Shown: positions 21,608-34,200, numbered from the stretch's first letter. The stretch: DNA of 64,000 nt from Nematostella vectensis (GCF_932526225.1 NC_064042.1:5129001-5193000); one strand, 5' to 3'. A program made the numbers and translations. Notes: a model not told the origin generated them from the letters alone.

Positions 21608-23167
21608 TTAATACTGGTTACAGACTTTCCTTTTCTTCGTTTGTGTGCATTGTAGATGCTCAGGACTTCCCTTTTCTTCCTGTGTATGTGTTGCAAATGC
21701 AAGGGAAAACTGATACCCTTCGAATACTGGTTCCGGACTTCCCTCTTCTTCCTGTGTATGTGTTTCAGATGCAACTTTGTTGGCACTTCTCTCATAAAAC
21801 TGGAGAGCTGGTTCTTTTGTGTATTTTTTAGAATTTGTACTAAAGCTTGAATTAGTTGAAACTGGTGATGTACCAGAACTAATACCTCTAGAACTTGACT
21901 TAGATTTGCATGGTGGGCCTGGTGTTGAACTGAATCTTATAGGACTTGACGTAGTTGTGCACTGACCATAAACAACGGGCAAGGCTGTGATCCCAAAATC
22001 GTACTTCACTGGGCCCTGGATATGTGCCTTAACACAATAACTTAAACCAGGTGTGACACGAACTGGCTCAGGCAACTTGAGAGCAATTTCATCTAGATCT
22101 CTCCCTGCTACCCATGATAGAAATGTTTTACCAAAATTACATTGACTAACAACTTCATTATTCCCGTTAAGAATCATCAAATTTATATTAAAATTATCTA
22201 AAATTTTTTCCCCAAATAGCTTAATACCAGTCAAATACAGCTCTGAGTTAACAGTAAATCTAATTACCTCTCCGTCTAACAGTCCAGATACATCACTTGA
22301 GTTTGCCTTCCCTAGTGGCAACTCATCAATGGGCTCAAGTCCTGGCCTTGGTTCTGCATTGAAGCGGGTCAGAGCCTCTTTTTTGACATGATGATTGGAA
22401 AGTTCCTGAATTTCCACTTCGTTGAGAATGTTGTTGGAAAGGACTTCTACAAATTCCATTGCAGTCATCAAAGGTACACGGATAAGATATATCAAATCTT
22501 CTCCTAACACTTCCCTCTTTGCCTTAGGATTTCCAAGCATCCCTTTCTCCTCAACTTTCTTCTCTGCCCAGCGATTCACAGCTCGAAATAGCTTGACTTC
22601 TGGGATACTTAGGCTTTCTCGTTTCAAAAGATCACACAACAATTCTTTCGAGACTTCCAGGAACGCGTCAGAAGCTAGGCACTTAGCCGTATCAATGTCC
22701 ACAAGCTCCCAACAGATACCCTGCACTCTTTCTTCCCCCATTGTTATAGCTTTTGGTAAAACATGGAAAACATCATCATAGCCGATAACACGTTCGATGT
22801 AATCCCAGCATTTCTCGATTAAATGCGAAATGATGTACTTCTTTGAGAGGTACAAAACATCCAAAACGTTTTTACCTGTGAAAACCACTTGGTCACAGTA
22901 AAGATACCGCAGAAGTTCTTGAAAACCATCTACGGTGCAGTCTGGAAGACGGACAGTGGGTCCGGATTCTGCCAGATTGCCAAAGAACATTGCCTCAAAG
23001 ACAGGGCTACTGACGGACAAGACGAACTTATGCGCTGGAAATCGAACTTCGGTACCGTCCGCCTTAGTGATGAGAAACTCGATATCGCTAAACAAAGAGT
23101 TACTATACATATAGTGTACCCTCTCTTTGATGCTTGTCTTCTCTGTTTGCCAACTCGAAGAGTCCAT
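21608..23167 (-). CDS. BTB-BACK-PHR domain protein, intronless
   Basis: 519 aa in one uninterrupted frame. The BTB/POZ domain spans about residues 15-130 (SLFSDIEFLI, FPAHKFVLSVSSPVF, YLYCDQV). A BACK domain follows at about 135-245 (AKCLASDAFL, LFRAVNRWAE). A PHR-type beta domain covers about 290-400 (GEVIRFTVNSELYLTGIKLFG). This order matches the BTBD1/2/3/6 family, whose members act as dimeric substrate adaptors of cullin-3 ubiquitin ligases, usually in the cytoplasm. The C-terminal 120 residues are Ser/Thr-rich and end in repeated THTQEE(E/K)GSPE motifs made by a tandem DNA duplication. The ATG at 23165-23167 directly precedes the BTB fold. The lack of introns beside intron-rich neighbours suggests a retrocopy origin or lineage expansion. 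I cannot assign it to one vertebrate paralogue. Confidence 0.92.
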   Translation of the reverse strand: MDSSSWQTEKTSIKERVHYMYSNSLFSDIEFLITKADGTEVRFPAHKFVLSVSSPVFEAMFFGNLAESGPTVRLPDCTVDGFQELLRYLYCDQVVFTGKNVLDVLYLSKKYIISHLIEKCWDYIERVIGYDDVFHVLPKAITMGEERVQGICWELVDIDTAKCLASDAFLEVSKELLCDLLKRESLSIPEVKLFRAVNRWAEKKVEEKGMLGNPKAKREVLGEDLIYLIRVPLMTAMEFVEVLSNNILNEVEIQELSNHHVKKEALTRFNAEPRPGLEPIDELPLGKANSSDVSGLLDGEVIRFTVNSELYLTGIKLFGEKILDNFNINLMILNGNNEVVSQCNFGKTFLSWVAGRDLDEIALKLPEPVRVTPGLSYCVKAHIQGPVKYDFGITALPVVYGQCTTTSSPIRFSSTPGPPCKSKSSSRGISSGTSPVSTNSSFSTNSKKYTKEPALQFYERSANKVASETHTQEEEGSPEPVFEGYQFSLAFATHTQEEKGSPEHLQCTQTKKRKVCNQY

Positions 23168-23288
23168 TTCCTCCTAGTGTGTCTAGTAGTTTAGGTAAAG
23201 AGCGGGCAGATACTCGACTTTTACTTTTTCCGCTTGTAGGAGTGGCTTTCGTTTTCATCTGATAGATATACAATAAGATCTGATCTGA

Positions 23289-26072
23289 TTGGTTCACACA
23301 CATGTCCGCGAGGGCTTGGAAACGAAACGGAAACGAGTTATTTCCTGGAAATCCCATTCCCGTTCCCAAAGCCTCCTCCGCCATCAACTGTTTCGACAAT
23401 CCGAGTTGATCAAATCTCAAATTTCAGACCAAAGTCCAAAGAAATTGCTCGAAGAAGTTCACCGTAAACCACAGGGTTCCCGCACGCACGGCAGAAACCG
23501 GAAGTTCAAAGAACAAAACAAGGGGCAAGGGAAAAAAACAGGAGCTAAGAAATGCGACAGGTGCGCCCGCACACACGCTAATAATGATGTTTGTCCCGCT
23601 AAAGGAAAAAAGTGCAACAAGTGTAATAAAAACAATCATTTTGCGGCAGCTTGTCACTCGCCACCTATGAATGCTAATGAGGTTCCACAACCACAGGGAG
23701 ACCAGCGATTTTTCTTAGGAGATGTAGAATCGGACGGAACAAAGAATCCATGGACAGTTGATTTGTTAATCAACCAGAAACCTGTTAATTTCAAGATTGA
23801 CACGGGGGCTGATATTACAGTTTTGTCGGAATCGACTTATAATCATCTCCCAAACCCTCCAAAGCTAGAGCCAGAGCGCGCTGATATTTCAAGTCCAGGA
23901 GGAAAACTGATCTGTAAAGGACAATTTCTGACTGAAGCTAAGCCAAATGGGGAGGCATACCAGGTTAAGATGTTTGTTATTGCAGGAGAGCAAGTGAACA
24001 ATTTACTAGGACGGGACACTGCTTGTAAAATGGGTCTAGTACAGAGAGTTGGAGAAGTTTTGTTTGACGTATTCGGAGATATTGGTCTTCTTAATTGTGC
24101 GCCAGTGAAAATCGAGTTACGAGAGGGTGCACAACCGTATCACGTCAATACCGCCAGACAAATCCCGTTCCCACTCTTACCTAAAGTCGAGAGTAAGCTG
24201 GATAGAATGAAGCGCGAAGGTATAATTGTGGAAATTACAGAGCCTACTGATTGGTGCGCGCCTATGATTCCAGTCGCAAAGAGTAATGAGAAGGTCAGGA
24301 TTTGTGTTGATCTGAGACGACTAAATGAATCTGTGAAGCGAGAGAGATATGTCCTGCCAACCCTTGATGATGTTGCGCCCAAGATGGTTGGAGCGACCTT
24401 GTTTTCAAAGCTCGACGCGTCAAGTGGATTTTGGCAAATACCCCTCACTGATGAAAGCGCAAAGCTTACGACCTTCATCACACCACAAGGCAGATTTTGT
24501 TTCCGAAGATTGCCGTTTGGTATAACCTCTGCACCCGAGATATTCCAGCGATGCATGACAGATTTGTTGAAGAACCAAGAAGGAGCATACGCGATAATGG
24601 ATGACGTCATTATCGTCGGAAAAACCCCGGAAGAACACGACAAAAGATTACGCGAGACTTTGAAGATCATTGAAGAATAGGGTTTGAAACTGAACAAAGA
24701 AAAGTGTGAGTTCCGAAAGAAAGAAATCTCTTATTTCGGACATGTGATTAACCAGCAAGGCATTAGTCCAAACCCCGAGAAAGTGAGAGCTATCCAAGCA
24801 CTCGCAGCGCCAGAGAATGTCAGTGAGTTACGCCAAGTGACAGGCATGATTAACTACCTTGGCAAATTCCTACCCAACTTATCCACAGTCATGGCTCCAA
24901 TGAACGACTTGCTTAAGTCAGATACAGTCTGGCAGTGGACCGAAGTACAACAAGAAGCCTTTGATAAGGTCGAAGAGATGATATCCACAACGCCAGTTCT
25001 AACATTTTACGATCCAAACAAGGCGATCACTGTTAGCGCAGACGCTAGTAGCTACGGAATCGGGGGAGTTCTACTTCAGGAAGACAAAGGGACATTGCGT
25101 CCAGTAGCATTCTGCTCGCGAACACTAACACCAGCAGAGAACAGATACTCGCAGATCGAGAAGGACTGTTTGGCATCCGTGTGGACTTGTGAGAGATTTT
25201 CACGTTATCTGATTGGTCTAGAATCTTTCACACTTCTTACAGATCACAAACCGCTAGTACCGCTGATTAACTGTAAGGATTTGGATAAGACACCCGTGAG
25301 ATGTCAACGCCTGCTAATGCGCCTATTGAGGTTTAATGCGAAAGCAGTGCACATACCTGGTAAGGAACTTATAATAGCAGACACACTGAGCAGAAACCCA
25401 CTTAAGTCAAATGTGTCAGACAGCGAAGATGTTAAAGCATACGTAGACTCAGTAGTGAACACTAGAATTTCGAAAGATAAACTTCGAGAGATAGAGCAAG
25501 AAACTCAGGAAGATTCCAAGCTTAAGTTAGTATTGGAATACGTTAGAAATGGATGGCCTATGCATCCAAAACAGGTTCCCGAAGAAATACGAGAGTATTT
25601 TGGAATTCGTAACGAACTATCACAAGTCAATGGCAAGCTCGTGTTTGGAAGTCATATTGTTATCCCAGAATCGATGCGCGGTTACGTCTTGGACAGAATC
25701 CATGATGGACACCAGGGTGTAACAAAGTGCCGCGAGAGAGCACGAAGTATCGCACGGAAGGTTGCGTCATGTGAATTCTGTTTAGTCAACCAGCCTACGC
25801 AGAGGAAGGAACCTCTAAGAACCACACCCCTACCGGATAGACCATGGCAGATGATTGCAGCAGATCTTGCAATGTCGGATGGTCAAGATTATCTTGTCGT
25901 CACCCCTATTCCCTACGAGCTACCGGAAGAAGAGGATGTCAAGAGCGATGACACTCAAAATGTTGATGACTCTACAGGAGCTGAGCAGTTTGATGATGCT
26001 AATACTAGGGAGCTCAAAACCCGTAGTGGTAGAACTGTTAAAAAGCCAATGAGATACATTGAAGAGTTCTAA
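23289..26072 (+). pseudogene. Gypsy gag-pol remnant with an in-frame TAG and integrase deletion
   Basis: One reading frame runs through, broken only by a TAG at 24678-24680. In order: the end of gag with Cys-rich knuckles (CDRCARTH, CNKCNKNNHFAAAC); an aspartic protease (IDTGADITVLS); reverse transcriptase (LPFGITSAPEIFQRCM, and IMDD where YxDD is usual); RNase H (ADASSYGIGGVL); and the start of the integrase zinc domain (HDGHQG, CEFC). The integrase core is missing: after about 25905 the frame jumps to an acidic C-terminal region. The first about 45 codons probably belong to the BTB-gene flank rather than to the element. The TAG falls between reverse transcriptase and RNase H. This is a dead copy, but with otherwise intact coding it appears fairly young. 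Confidence 0.9.
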
Positions 26073-26300
26073 GGACTAATATTAAGACTGTAAAGTTCAT
26101 ATTACGTTAGATAAGCAGTATCTACTTTTAGGGGGGAGATGTCACGATAGTTGATTGACAGTCTCTTGTAGGTTTACGTGACGTCACTTAGAATAGAGGC
26201 ATACATGAAAGCATAGCTGACACAGCTCGGACCTTGTAAACTACGTTGTTGTTTCTAATAAATATTACCTAGAAAATCAAGACACCTCGTTCGTTCTCAA
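23425..26300 (+). mobile_element. 5'-truncated Gypsy/Metaviridae LTR retrotransposon
   Basis: The domain order protease-RT-RNase H-integrase defines the Gypsy class. The 3' end has a polypurine tract (GGGGGGAGA, 26131-26139) directly before an LTR beginning TGTCACG. No 5' LTR or gag N-terminus is present. The left boundary is therefore a truncation, placed near 23425 where gag-like sequence begins. The truncated end abuts the promoter region of the divergently oriented BTB gene. Confidence 0.85.
26140..26299 (+). repeat. 3' LTR of the Gypsy element
   Basis: It begins TGTCACGATAG right after the polypurine tract. It contains an AATAAA at about 26258-26263 and probably ends near CGTTCTCA at 26299. 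The end is uncertain because no second LTR is present for comparison. Length is about 160 bp. Confidence 0.65.
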
Positions 26301-26521
26301 TCATAAATCATAAAACAAAGTAAGTTTAAAATTCTACAATTCAATATCTCCACCAGAAATAAAAATACCCTGAAAAGGAATGAAAAGCAGGCAAAGTCGA
26401 ATTTAAATAATACCTTTGCCTTTTAGCCTTTGGGTTACCTGTTCACTCCCGTTGGAGCTTGGGTCGAGCATGGACGAAACATGATTATGTAACAGTAAGT
26501 ACCATCTTGAAATAACACAAG

Positions 26522-29233
26522 ATGTCGGTCTATCGCTACTCGGTTTGGTTCGCAAAAGGTCTCCGAGAATATACCAAAGGAGGTTTCACAGCAGCAGATA
26601 AATGCTTCAACCAGAAATCATTTACAGACGACTTAGCAGCAGCATCGAAGCGCTCTTTCATGATCACAGGCGCTAATAGTGGTATAGGGAAAGAGACTGC
26701 TCGAGCATTAGCTAAGTCCGGAGCTACTGTTCACATGGTTTGTAGGGATGAACAGCGCGGAGAGCAAGCGAGACAAGAGCTCTTACAAGAATCAGGCAAT
26801 CAAAATATATATCTACACGTGTTAGATATGTCCCAGCCCTCAAACGTTTGTAAATTTGCTCGCGACTTTGCTGCTTCAAATCGGCCATTGCATGTCCTAG
26901 TAAATAACGCGGGCTGTATGGTGAACACTAGGACGATAACGGAAGATGGGCTGGAGATGAATTTCGCTACGAATACACTAGGGACGTATATACTGACGAA
27001 GGAGTTGCTTCCCTGTCTGACGTCACAAGAATCGCCTCGAGTTATCACGGTGTCATCAGGTGACTAAAGCCGTAGCTAGACAATTTCGTTGGTGGGGATC
27101 GGGGCTGGTCATACCACAGGTATCCCATGGCTACTGTCAGTTGTTTATACAGAAATGAATGGGGGAATTTATATGTTAGCGAAAAAAATACACCTGCGCC
27201 AAGTAAGTTTCTACTGTTGTACCACCAGTGTTGCAGGGGAAACCACAGAAGACACTCAATCGGTACGACCTCAAAGTTTGAATTTCCGAAGCAGTGCCTT
27301 GTTCCTAGAACCCCTCGGTCAGAAAGTGCACACGATCTGCCACCACAGATGGTGAATTCAACAGTTGGCGGTAAACAATGGAAAAAATATGAGTGAAATT
27401 TGCAAATCAGTGACATGAGACTCGGTTCAATTGAAAGCTAAGGTATTCAAAGTGTTTTTGTGCTGGATTGGCGGCTGGTTGATTTTTGCGAGTTTTATCT
27501 GGCCTCGAAGTAGCAATGGCTGTTAGCAGATCGACTCCCCAGCCTTTACTATTTTTATGTACAGTAAGAAACACAATTCGTAGTGGGCTTCAAACACCCT
27601 CATATAAATTCCCCAATACATTCCTTTATAAACCACTGGCAGTAGCCTTGGGCTGCCTGGGGACAAACCTCACTACGGTAGAACCAGGATTTTACGATAT
27701 GCCTTGGGGGAAAGATAATATATTGTAGAATAGAGGTATCATTGCAAAGAGGTCCTTGATTTTGAATATAAAAGAAAGTCCATTGAAAATATTGTTGTAG
27801 CAAGGTTAATTTAACAACTTTTACAAAATAATTAAACTCTCTGTAAGACCGTAATCTGTATTTAACAAGACCTGTCAAGTCAAAAAAACAGATTAGCTGT
27901 GGTGTGCATGTGTGGTGTCTTGAGCTTTTCTCTCTATGTTGATAGACAGGATAAGTAATATTGTTGTATTGAGGTCAAAATTACGCTCAGGAGAACAGAT
28001 ATGTATCATAAAATCAAAAATATTGTTGCATCCAATATCGTTAAATCAAGGTAATTTCTTATACATTTCATTGTATTTCCGGCGGGAGAAAAGAATGCCA
28101 TCGTAAAATCGAGGGCTCTTGAAATTCCTGGCTCCACTGTAATCCCCTGTATTTTTTGGAAAGAGAGCAGATACCTTACCTGCTTCAGCACTATCAATTG
28201 AGTAAGTGTAAGGCAGAAGCAAGGGTGGAGATGGATAGCCATTAACTAGACTATTATTTTTTTGTAGCGGTGCCAAAAACAAGGATCACTACCGTTGGGT
28301 GTGGGTGGTGTATTTGTTAAAGTTTGGTGTTTGGACATGGGATTATTTTCGGAACACCCCCCCCCCTCCCCTTAATATGGAGTGAGTGAAAAGAGAATAC
28401 TTTTTTATTCTCAATTGAGAGTAGGTTGTGAAATAGTAAAATAAATGTGTGGGTGGGTATTTTTGGTCAGTGACGCTAAATATTTGTTTCATCAGGTGGA
28501 ATGTTGCTGGTGAAGCTAGATGGCTCTGACTTCCAGTCTGAGAGGACATTTGATGGTGCTATGGTCTATTCACAGAACAAGAGGCAACAAGTAGTAATGA
28601 TGGAGAGATTTGCTGAAGATTATCCTAATATCTTTTTTGCATCAATGCATCCAGGTATATCATTCAATATGTATTTGATAATAATAATAGACATGGATTG
28701 AGAATAATACCTATAGCTCTTGGTATAGATTGCATGCTTAAAAAAACCTTCAAATTGCATATAGTAAACAAACAAGATTCTCCAGATATAATCAATTTGA
28801 TGGAAAATGCCAATAAAAGCTTGAATAAAGTAAATAGGAAGATTTAATGTTGTTTTGTTGTGCACAAATTCGTGTTCTATCAGATTTTTTAGATCAAGCA
28901 TGCTCCTTTAAAGGTGCTTCCTTAGTTAAAATCCTAAACATTATCATTTTTATGCTAGGTTGGGCAGACACCCCAGCTGTCCGTTCATCTATGCCTGACT
29001 TCTACCGACGCACCAAGACCATGCTTCGCACAAGTGAACAGGGTGCTGACACTGTAGTGTGGCTGTGTGTGTCTTCAGAGCAAGAAAAGCTAAAAAGTGG
29101 GGGGTTTTACCAAGATAGAAACCCTGTTTCAAAGCATTTGCCTTTAGCTTGGACAAAATCATCCTCTGAAGATGAAAAGTCCTTTATGAAGCAATTAAAT
29201 ACTATTGCCGATCAGTTTCAGGCAAAATTGTAA
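26522..29233 (+). CDS. DHRS12: DHRS12-type short-chain dehydrogenase/reductase, 3 exons
   Basis: Exons 26522-27059, 28496-28654 and 28959-29233; 972 nt, 323 aa, near the 317-320 aa of vertebrate DHRS12. It belongs to the classical SDR family: an NAD(P)-binding Rossmann enzyme with TGANSGIG at 49-56, NNAG at 128-131, serine near 178-179 and catalytic YSQNK at 204-208. The DHRS12 hallmarks MSxYRxxVWFAKGLREYTK at the N-terminus, SGNQNI, and GADTVVWL with FYQDR near the C-terminus are all present. The physiological substrate of DHRS12 is not known to me. The catalytic tetrad looks complete, so an active oxidoreductase is expected. Both introns are phase 1. Intron 1 holds a large inverted repeat. 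The Gypsy LTR ends about 220 bp upstream and could affect the promoter. Confidence 0.94.
27063..27697. mobile_element. Inverted-repeat element in DHRS12 intron 1
   Basis: Sequence at about 27592-27697 (ATATAAATTCCCC, TTTATAAACCACTGGCAGTAGCC, CACTACGG) is an imperfect inverse of about 27063-27180. Arms of about 105-120 bp flank a 410-bp centre without a transposase, as in a large MITE or foldback element. It begins within a few bases of the exon 1 donor. Confidence 0.6.
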
Positions 29234-30094
29234 TCTGAAGATTTGATTTTATAGTCAATATATGATCTTTTTTTGCTATGAATTGTTCTTCATTTGTCAT
29301 CATCAAATGACAAATCATTAGTAGATCGCATGGACATGTGGTTAAAACTTGTGTAATGAAATGTTGTACAAGAGCTTGATTTTTATTATGAATTGACAAA
29401 CGCTTTTATGTGTTTGTGTAACACCAGAAACCCTAGTCTGCTTAGCAGCAGCCCTTTATGTAGTCTTATGATAAAAAGGCTTGAATACATACTACTTGAA
29501 AGTGCTCATGTGTTGTAATTCATATGTGGGCGTGTGTGTATTTGAGATCTTGTATGTACATGCAGGTGGCTATTTAACAATTATTCCTTAGGCGTGAATG
29601 GGCTGGAGGTTTTATATAATGGGTCAACAGGTCAATGGTTTAAGGAAAGGGCCAAGTGCCAAATGGAATATTGACTCAGCGATAATGAGGACGAGAGGAT
29701 AACTGTTTTAGTTAAAATCGATTTGGACAAAGGTGACTTGCACTAGGAAATCACATGACTTTTTGCTGAAATGGCTGCGCCCGCCACGCTAGAAGGGATG
29801 AAAAGAAAAAAAAAATTAATGAAAATAAGCCATTTCTGACATAGAAACTTTCTGGCTGATTCGTAAGCGCTATATTAGTTGCTTTTTATTTTGTTTCTTT
29901 GCCGTAAAGGCCCTGAGTGCCCGCGAGTTTGCCTTCCAAAAGTCACGTCATCTCAGTGCAAGTCTCCTATTTCAACATTTATCATTTTTGGGTACACTTC
30001 GCTACTGGTAGGCTAGATCTTGAGCCAACTAGTGGGTCAACTAATAATTAAATAGTCATTAAAGACCACTGGTGTGATTTTACTAAATGAATTA
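29234..30094. other. Intergenic DNA 3' of DHRS12
   Basis: AT-rich sequence with no recognised gene or repeat family. It includes the DHRS12 3' UTR. Confidence 0.4.
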
Positions 30095-30500
30095 TATGGG
30101 TGCGGGCGTGTATTCGAGTTATATGATGGCGTGCGCGTATTTTTAAAAGTTCGTGTCCCGGCGTGTAATATAGTTTGTATGCGGGCGTGGTAAGTGTGCA
30201 CTCTCATGCGTATTTTTAAAAGTTCGTGTGCGGACGTGTACTCGAGTTTGTATGCGGGTGTGCGCGTATTTTTAAAAGTTCGTGTGCTGACGTGTACCTG
30301 TCGAGTTTGTATGCGGGTGTGCGCGTATTTTCAAAAGTTCGTGTGCGGGCGCATATTTGAGTTTGTATGCGGGGCGTGTGCGTTTTTTGTTTTTATAATT
30401 TTGTGTGCGGGCGTCTATCCGAGTTTGTATGCTGGCGTATGCAGTTTGTATAGGTGTGTTTGATTTCGTGTTTGTGTATTTTAGTTCGTCTTAGTGTGCG
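30095..30500. repeat. GT-rich minisatellite, about 57-bp unit
   Basis: The unit carries ATTTTTAAAAGTTCGTGTG and GAGTTTGTATGCGGG. Copies are at about 30212, 30268 and 30327, with degenerate ones on each side. The strong G/T strand bias gives the plus-strand frames an artificial cysteine/valine-rich product. Confidence 0.85.
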
Positions 30501-31231
30501 TGTTTCGTCTTTTTCAATTAACAATAAAGCCCAAAATAAACAAAGACGAGAGTTGTCTCAGTTTGATAAAAGGCGTCCTGCTAGAACCTGTAGCTTTATT
30601 CAAACATCAACCTCCCACCCATTTGACTGTCAAAAAGGAAAAAGAAACTGTCCCCCGGAACGACGCGCGAACTATCAAAGATGATTCCGAATAACATTGA
30701 CGTTTCTTTTACGAGAATTATATTTGTATAATTGTTTCCAAAAGGAACTTTCAGGTGTTTATTTATAGGCTATGTAAGAAGGGTATTTTACCGGAAACAC
30801 CGAACACGAGAACAATTACACTTGAGCCTGCCCGACAGTTCGGAACCTGCTGGCCAGCGGGGTCTCTGTCAGAGAAAAACAAAAAGACTACGTGGAAGAG
30901 CACGGTGGCGGCCAGCTGGTCACGGAATTACATCGAAAATCTACGTAAAAACTGCCGCCTTTTCACGACGTTTTACAAGCAGAAAGGCAGGAGAACATCC
31001 AAAGACTCCCTTGAAGCCGTTTGGATGAAATGTCCGCGGTATTATGAAGTTTGGGGGCAATTTCAACTAAGCGATAAACCGCTTCTAGTTTGAAACCGAA
31101 CTACAAGACCGTCAGACTTTTTGATCTTACACTGGACACTGGTATCGAACGCTAGTGCGCTATTTTGATCTTGTATTTGAATTGTTTCAGAAGGGTTTGG
31201 GGATTCAAAGAGAAGAGTGGTTTGTCTGATT
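30501..31231. other. 5' flank of FNDC3
   Basis: Holds the presumed FNDC3 promoter and 5' UTR. Short open frames between 30732 and 31093 resemble nothing I know. No TATA box or other named element was recognised. Confidence 0.4.
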
Positions 31232-34200
31232 ATGTCGAACGATTTGAAGACAAGCGCGAACGGCGAAGAGGAAGAAGGCCGAAGAGTTGACTTACACACA
31301 ACCTCGGGGGAGACGATATGTTTGAGTTTTCCCGTCAATGAAAATCCCTTGCCAAAGATAATTCAACTGGTTGACCCGGATACTGGCCAAACCATGCTAT
31401 TTCCACTCGACAAAAACGGCGTTTACAATGAAGTCGTGGAGAATTCGGAAAGAATTTTGAATGAAGTTGATGCTAGTCAGCATTGCCAACATTGTAGCTG
31501 CGTTCACGATGAGGCAAACGGGACGAGCGAGTTCCAAAGACAGTCTTCCGACGAAAGGCTCGAGAAAAGACGAGAGAAACTACAGAAAAAGCTTCGTGAA
31601 AAGAAAGGGAGCGTAGGCGAAGATGGCTGTTCTGGGCATTGCCACCAAATGATTCAAATCCCAGTCCAAGGCTTGGATCACATACGTAACTCATTTTCTT
31701 GTGATGATGAAAGCGGCGACAATTCCATAAACCACGGTAAGATTTTATTAAATTTCTTCTTAGCTATTTCGTCCCTTTTCCGACTGCTAAGTAAGCGTGG
31801 GACGGTCTTAAACCGGAAGCTAAAATTACCGAGTCTTCGTCTTTCTGATTTTAACGACTTTTAACTTTTCCTTCCTCGTATAGACCTAGAAATCCCCCCT
31901 ATCTTGTAACACCCCTGGATGTTTTTGTTATGTTAAAAATAGTTTAAAAATAACGTAGAAACTCTTTTTTCCATTAGAAGCCATTGAGAAATATGATCAC
32001 ACTGGAAGTAGAATATGTCGGGATTCGCTTTCTGACGTACTGTAGCTTTGATTATCCCAACTCTTATTGAATGTAGTGTCAATTCCCTGTATCCAAAAGG
32101 AAATTACTCAATACGTAGAGAAGGCGCTTATCTCGGCTATATTTCGATGTGTGTTTTTTTTTAAAGAAAAGTACATTTCCGTCTTGTGCGTTTGATCTTG
32201 TACCAGTTTTATTGTGTCTAACCTATGAATTGTATCAAGTTCTAAAATCCCATTGTTTAGTGAGGTGTTCTTCTTTTATTACAATTAAACAAATCTACTG
32301 TACTTTTTTTTCTTTCATCCAGTTTTAGTTTAAAAAATTATAGCAGATTGATATCAAAACATCCCAAGATATAAATCCATCTGTTAAAAATGTATTTTTA
32401 TTTTATTTTTTGTCTCCCCCCCCCCTCCGCTTGTCTGTCTCTCTAACTTCCTATAAGTCAGTTTATTTGTCTAATTATTAACAAGTTTTTTATTGTCAAC
32501 AATGCATTATCAAAAACATTGTCCAACCTTGCTCACTAATAAAACCTTTTCCTTCCCTGGAATCATGAATTTTTTTTTTTATTTTCTTCAGTAACATCTC
32601 CTTGTTTCCAAGGTATTTTTATTTAATTTAATTTTTTTCACTTGACATTAACATTAACAGTAACATTGTGCTGCTACAGGCAACAATACCAAACTTCTGC
32701 AAATTGTTCATTTCCTTTTAGCATATCTTATTTTCGTGATTTCGTGACAAATTTTTCTTAGAATTTCAATTGTTATTTACATTTTACTCCAAATTAAAAC
32801 AGGATGCCCATCTCTTCCAAATCTCTTAATCCCTATGATTATAAATGCCAGGAGTTCCTATGTGGTCATGCAACATATCCTTGCTTTTTTTATTTCTCAA
32901 ACCAGTGTCAACTGATGGTTTAAAATAATGCACTCATTCTAATCAATCTTTTGTAATTTTATAATATTTCGTACTCAGCAAAGTTTAAGATGAGATATAT
33001 CATGTGCTGTATGGTATTGACAGCAATAAATGAACTTTTAGTCGGTTGTTCATGTTATGAGAGCACAATTAATTTGCTCCTTTTTCATTCAAAATGTTGT
33101 TTAAGTTTCTTACAAAAAGCATGAACGACAAACTTTGTGTTCTAGATTTCTCTTGTTTCATTTGGGTGTCCAGTATAATAATATTTTGCTTTTAATGTTC
33201 ACATTATCACTGTAAAAATAAAATTATAAAAGTTTGTCTGAGTTATAACTGGGGTGAGCATCAGGTTACTTAATTGCCTTTACCTTGATTTTAATTTCCA
33301 ATGTAACAGGTGATATTTTAAGCCCTTTTTTTCCTCATAAATGATTAGTGTAGGTTGTACTTTAGAAAAATTACTTTCTCAAAGGTTGTCCAGGTGACTG
33401 ATAGTTAACAATCAAATGCTGAATCCAAGTTTTTTAAATATGATATCCTTAGTAGAATAGGTAAGTTAAAAAATGTTAATGCTTTGCTGGGACATTAACA
33501 TAGCAGACTAATGTCTTATCAGGGTCAGGTTTAAATGCCTTGCTGTCTCCTTGGCAACCAGCCAGGACATAGCTTTTATGTCAGGCAATTATGATGTTTT
33601 TGCCTAGTTTTACAATGGATCAAAGTCATAAAATACTGGTTGGGATTTGTTTTTCCTTTTTATTTTAATTTTAAAAAAATCTCAAGTTTCTTTTTTTTTC
33701 TTAAAAAGTTCCCTGAAATCCTATATATTTGCAATTTTTCAACCAGATAAAACTTTGTAAACATGTTTTTTTTTCACTATCAATGGCCATCTATATTTAC
33801 TAAGGTTGGTATACAATGTCAAATTGATCAATCACATTGACTGAACTTTTTTTGTTAGACCAGCATTAATATCTACCCTTTCTATTCAAACCTCTGCTTG
33901 GCCTTATAAAATGTGTGCAATCTTGTGCACATGGAATTACCATTATACAGCCATTAGTTACTTGAACTTGGTAGGATAAATAAGGTTTTACTGTATGACA
34001 TAACCAAGAATGGGATGGTTTCAAGTGAACTCTGTCCTTAGGCCATGTTAGCCTGTTATTAGAGCAATATGTGTCTTCTTTTGTTATCAATTAGAATGTC
34101 TGTTGGCCAAACTTGTCTGACAATATGGTTTCGTTCTCGCATTTGAAACCTAGTCATTTTGGGGAATATCACTTTTCTTGTGTTTTTGATACCATAGGAG

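Noticed and set aside
30732-31093. Overlapping 98- and 112-codon frames upstream of FNDC3
   Set aside because: No known domain, and two overlapping frames; more likely promoter or 5' UTR sequence.
31217-31231. GTG start five codons upstream of the FNDC3 ATG
   Set aside because: Animal genes rarely start at GTG, and the ATG at 31232 is in the same frame.
31976-32045. Alternative FNDC3 exon 2 after CCATTAG
   Set aside because: It is in frame but stops after about 23 codons and has no counterpart in the family. The exon at 34641 fits better.
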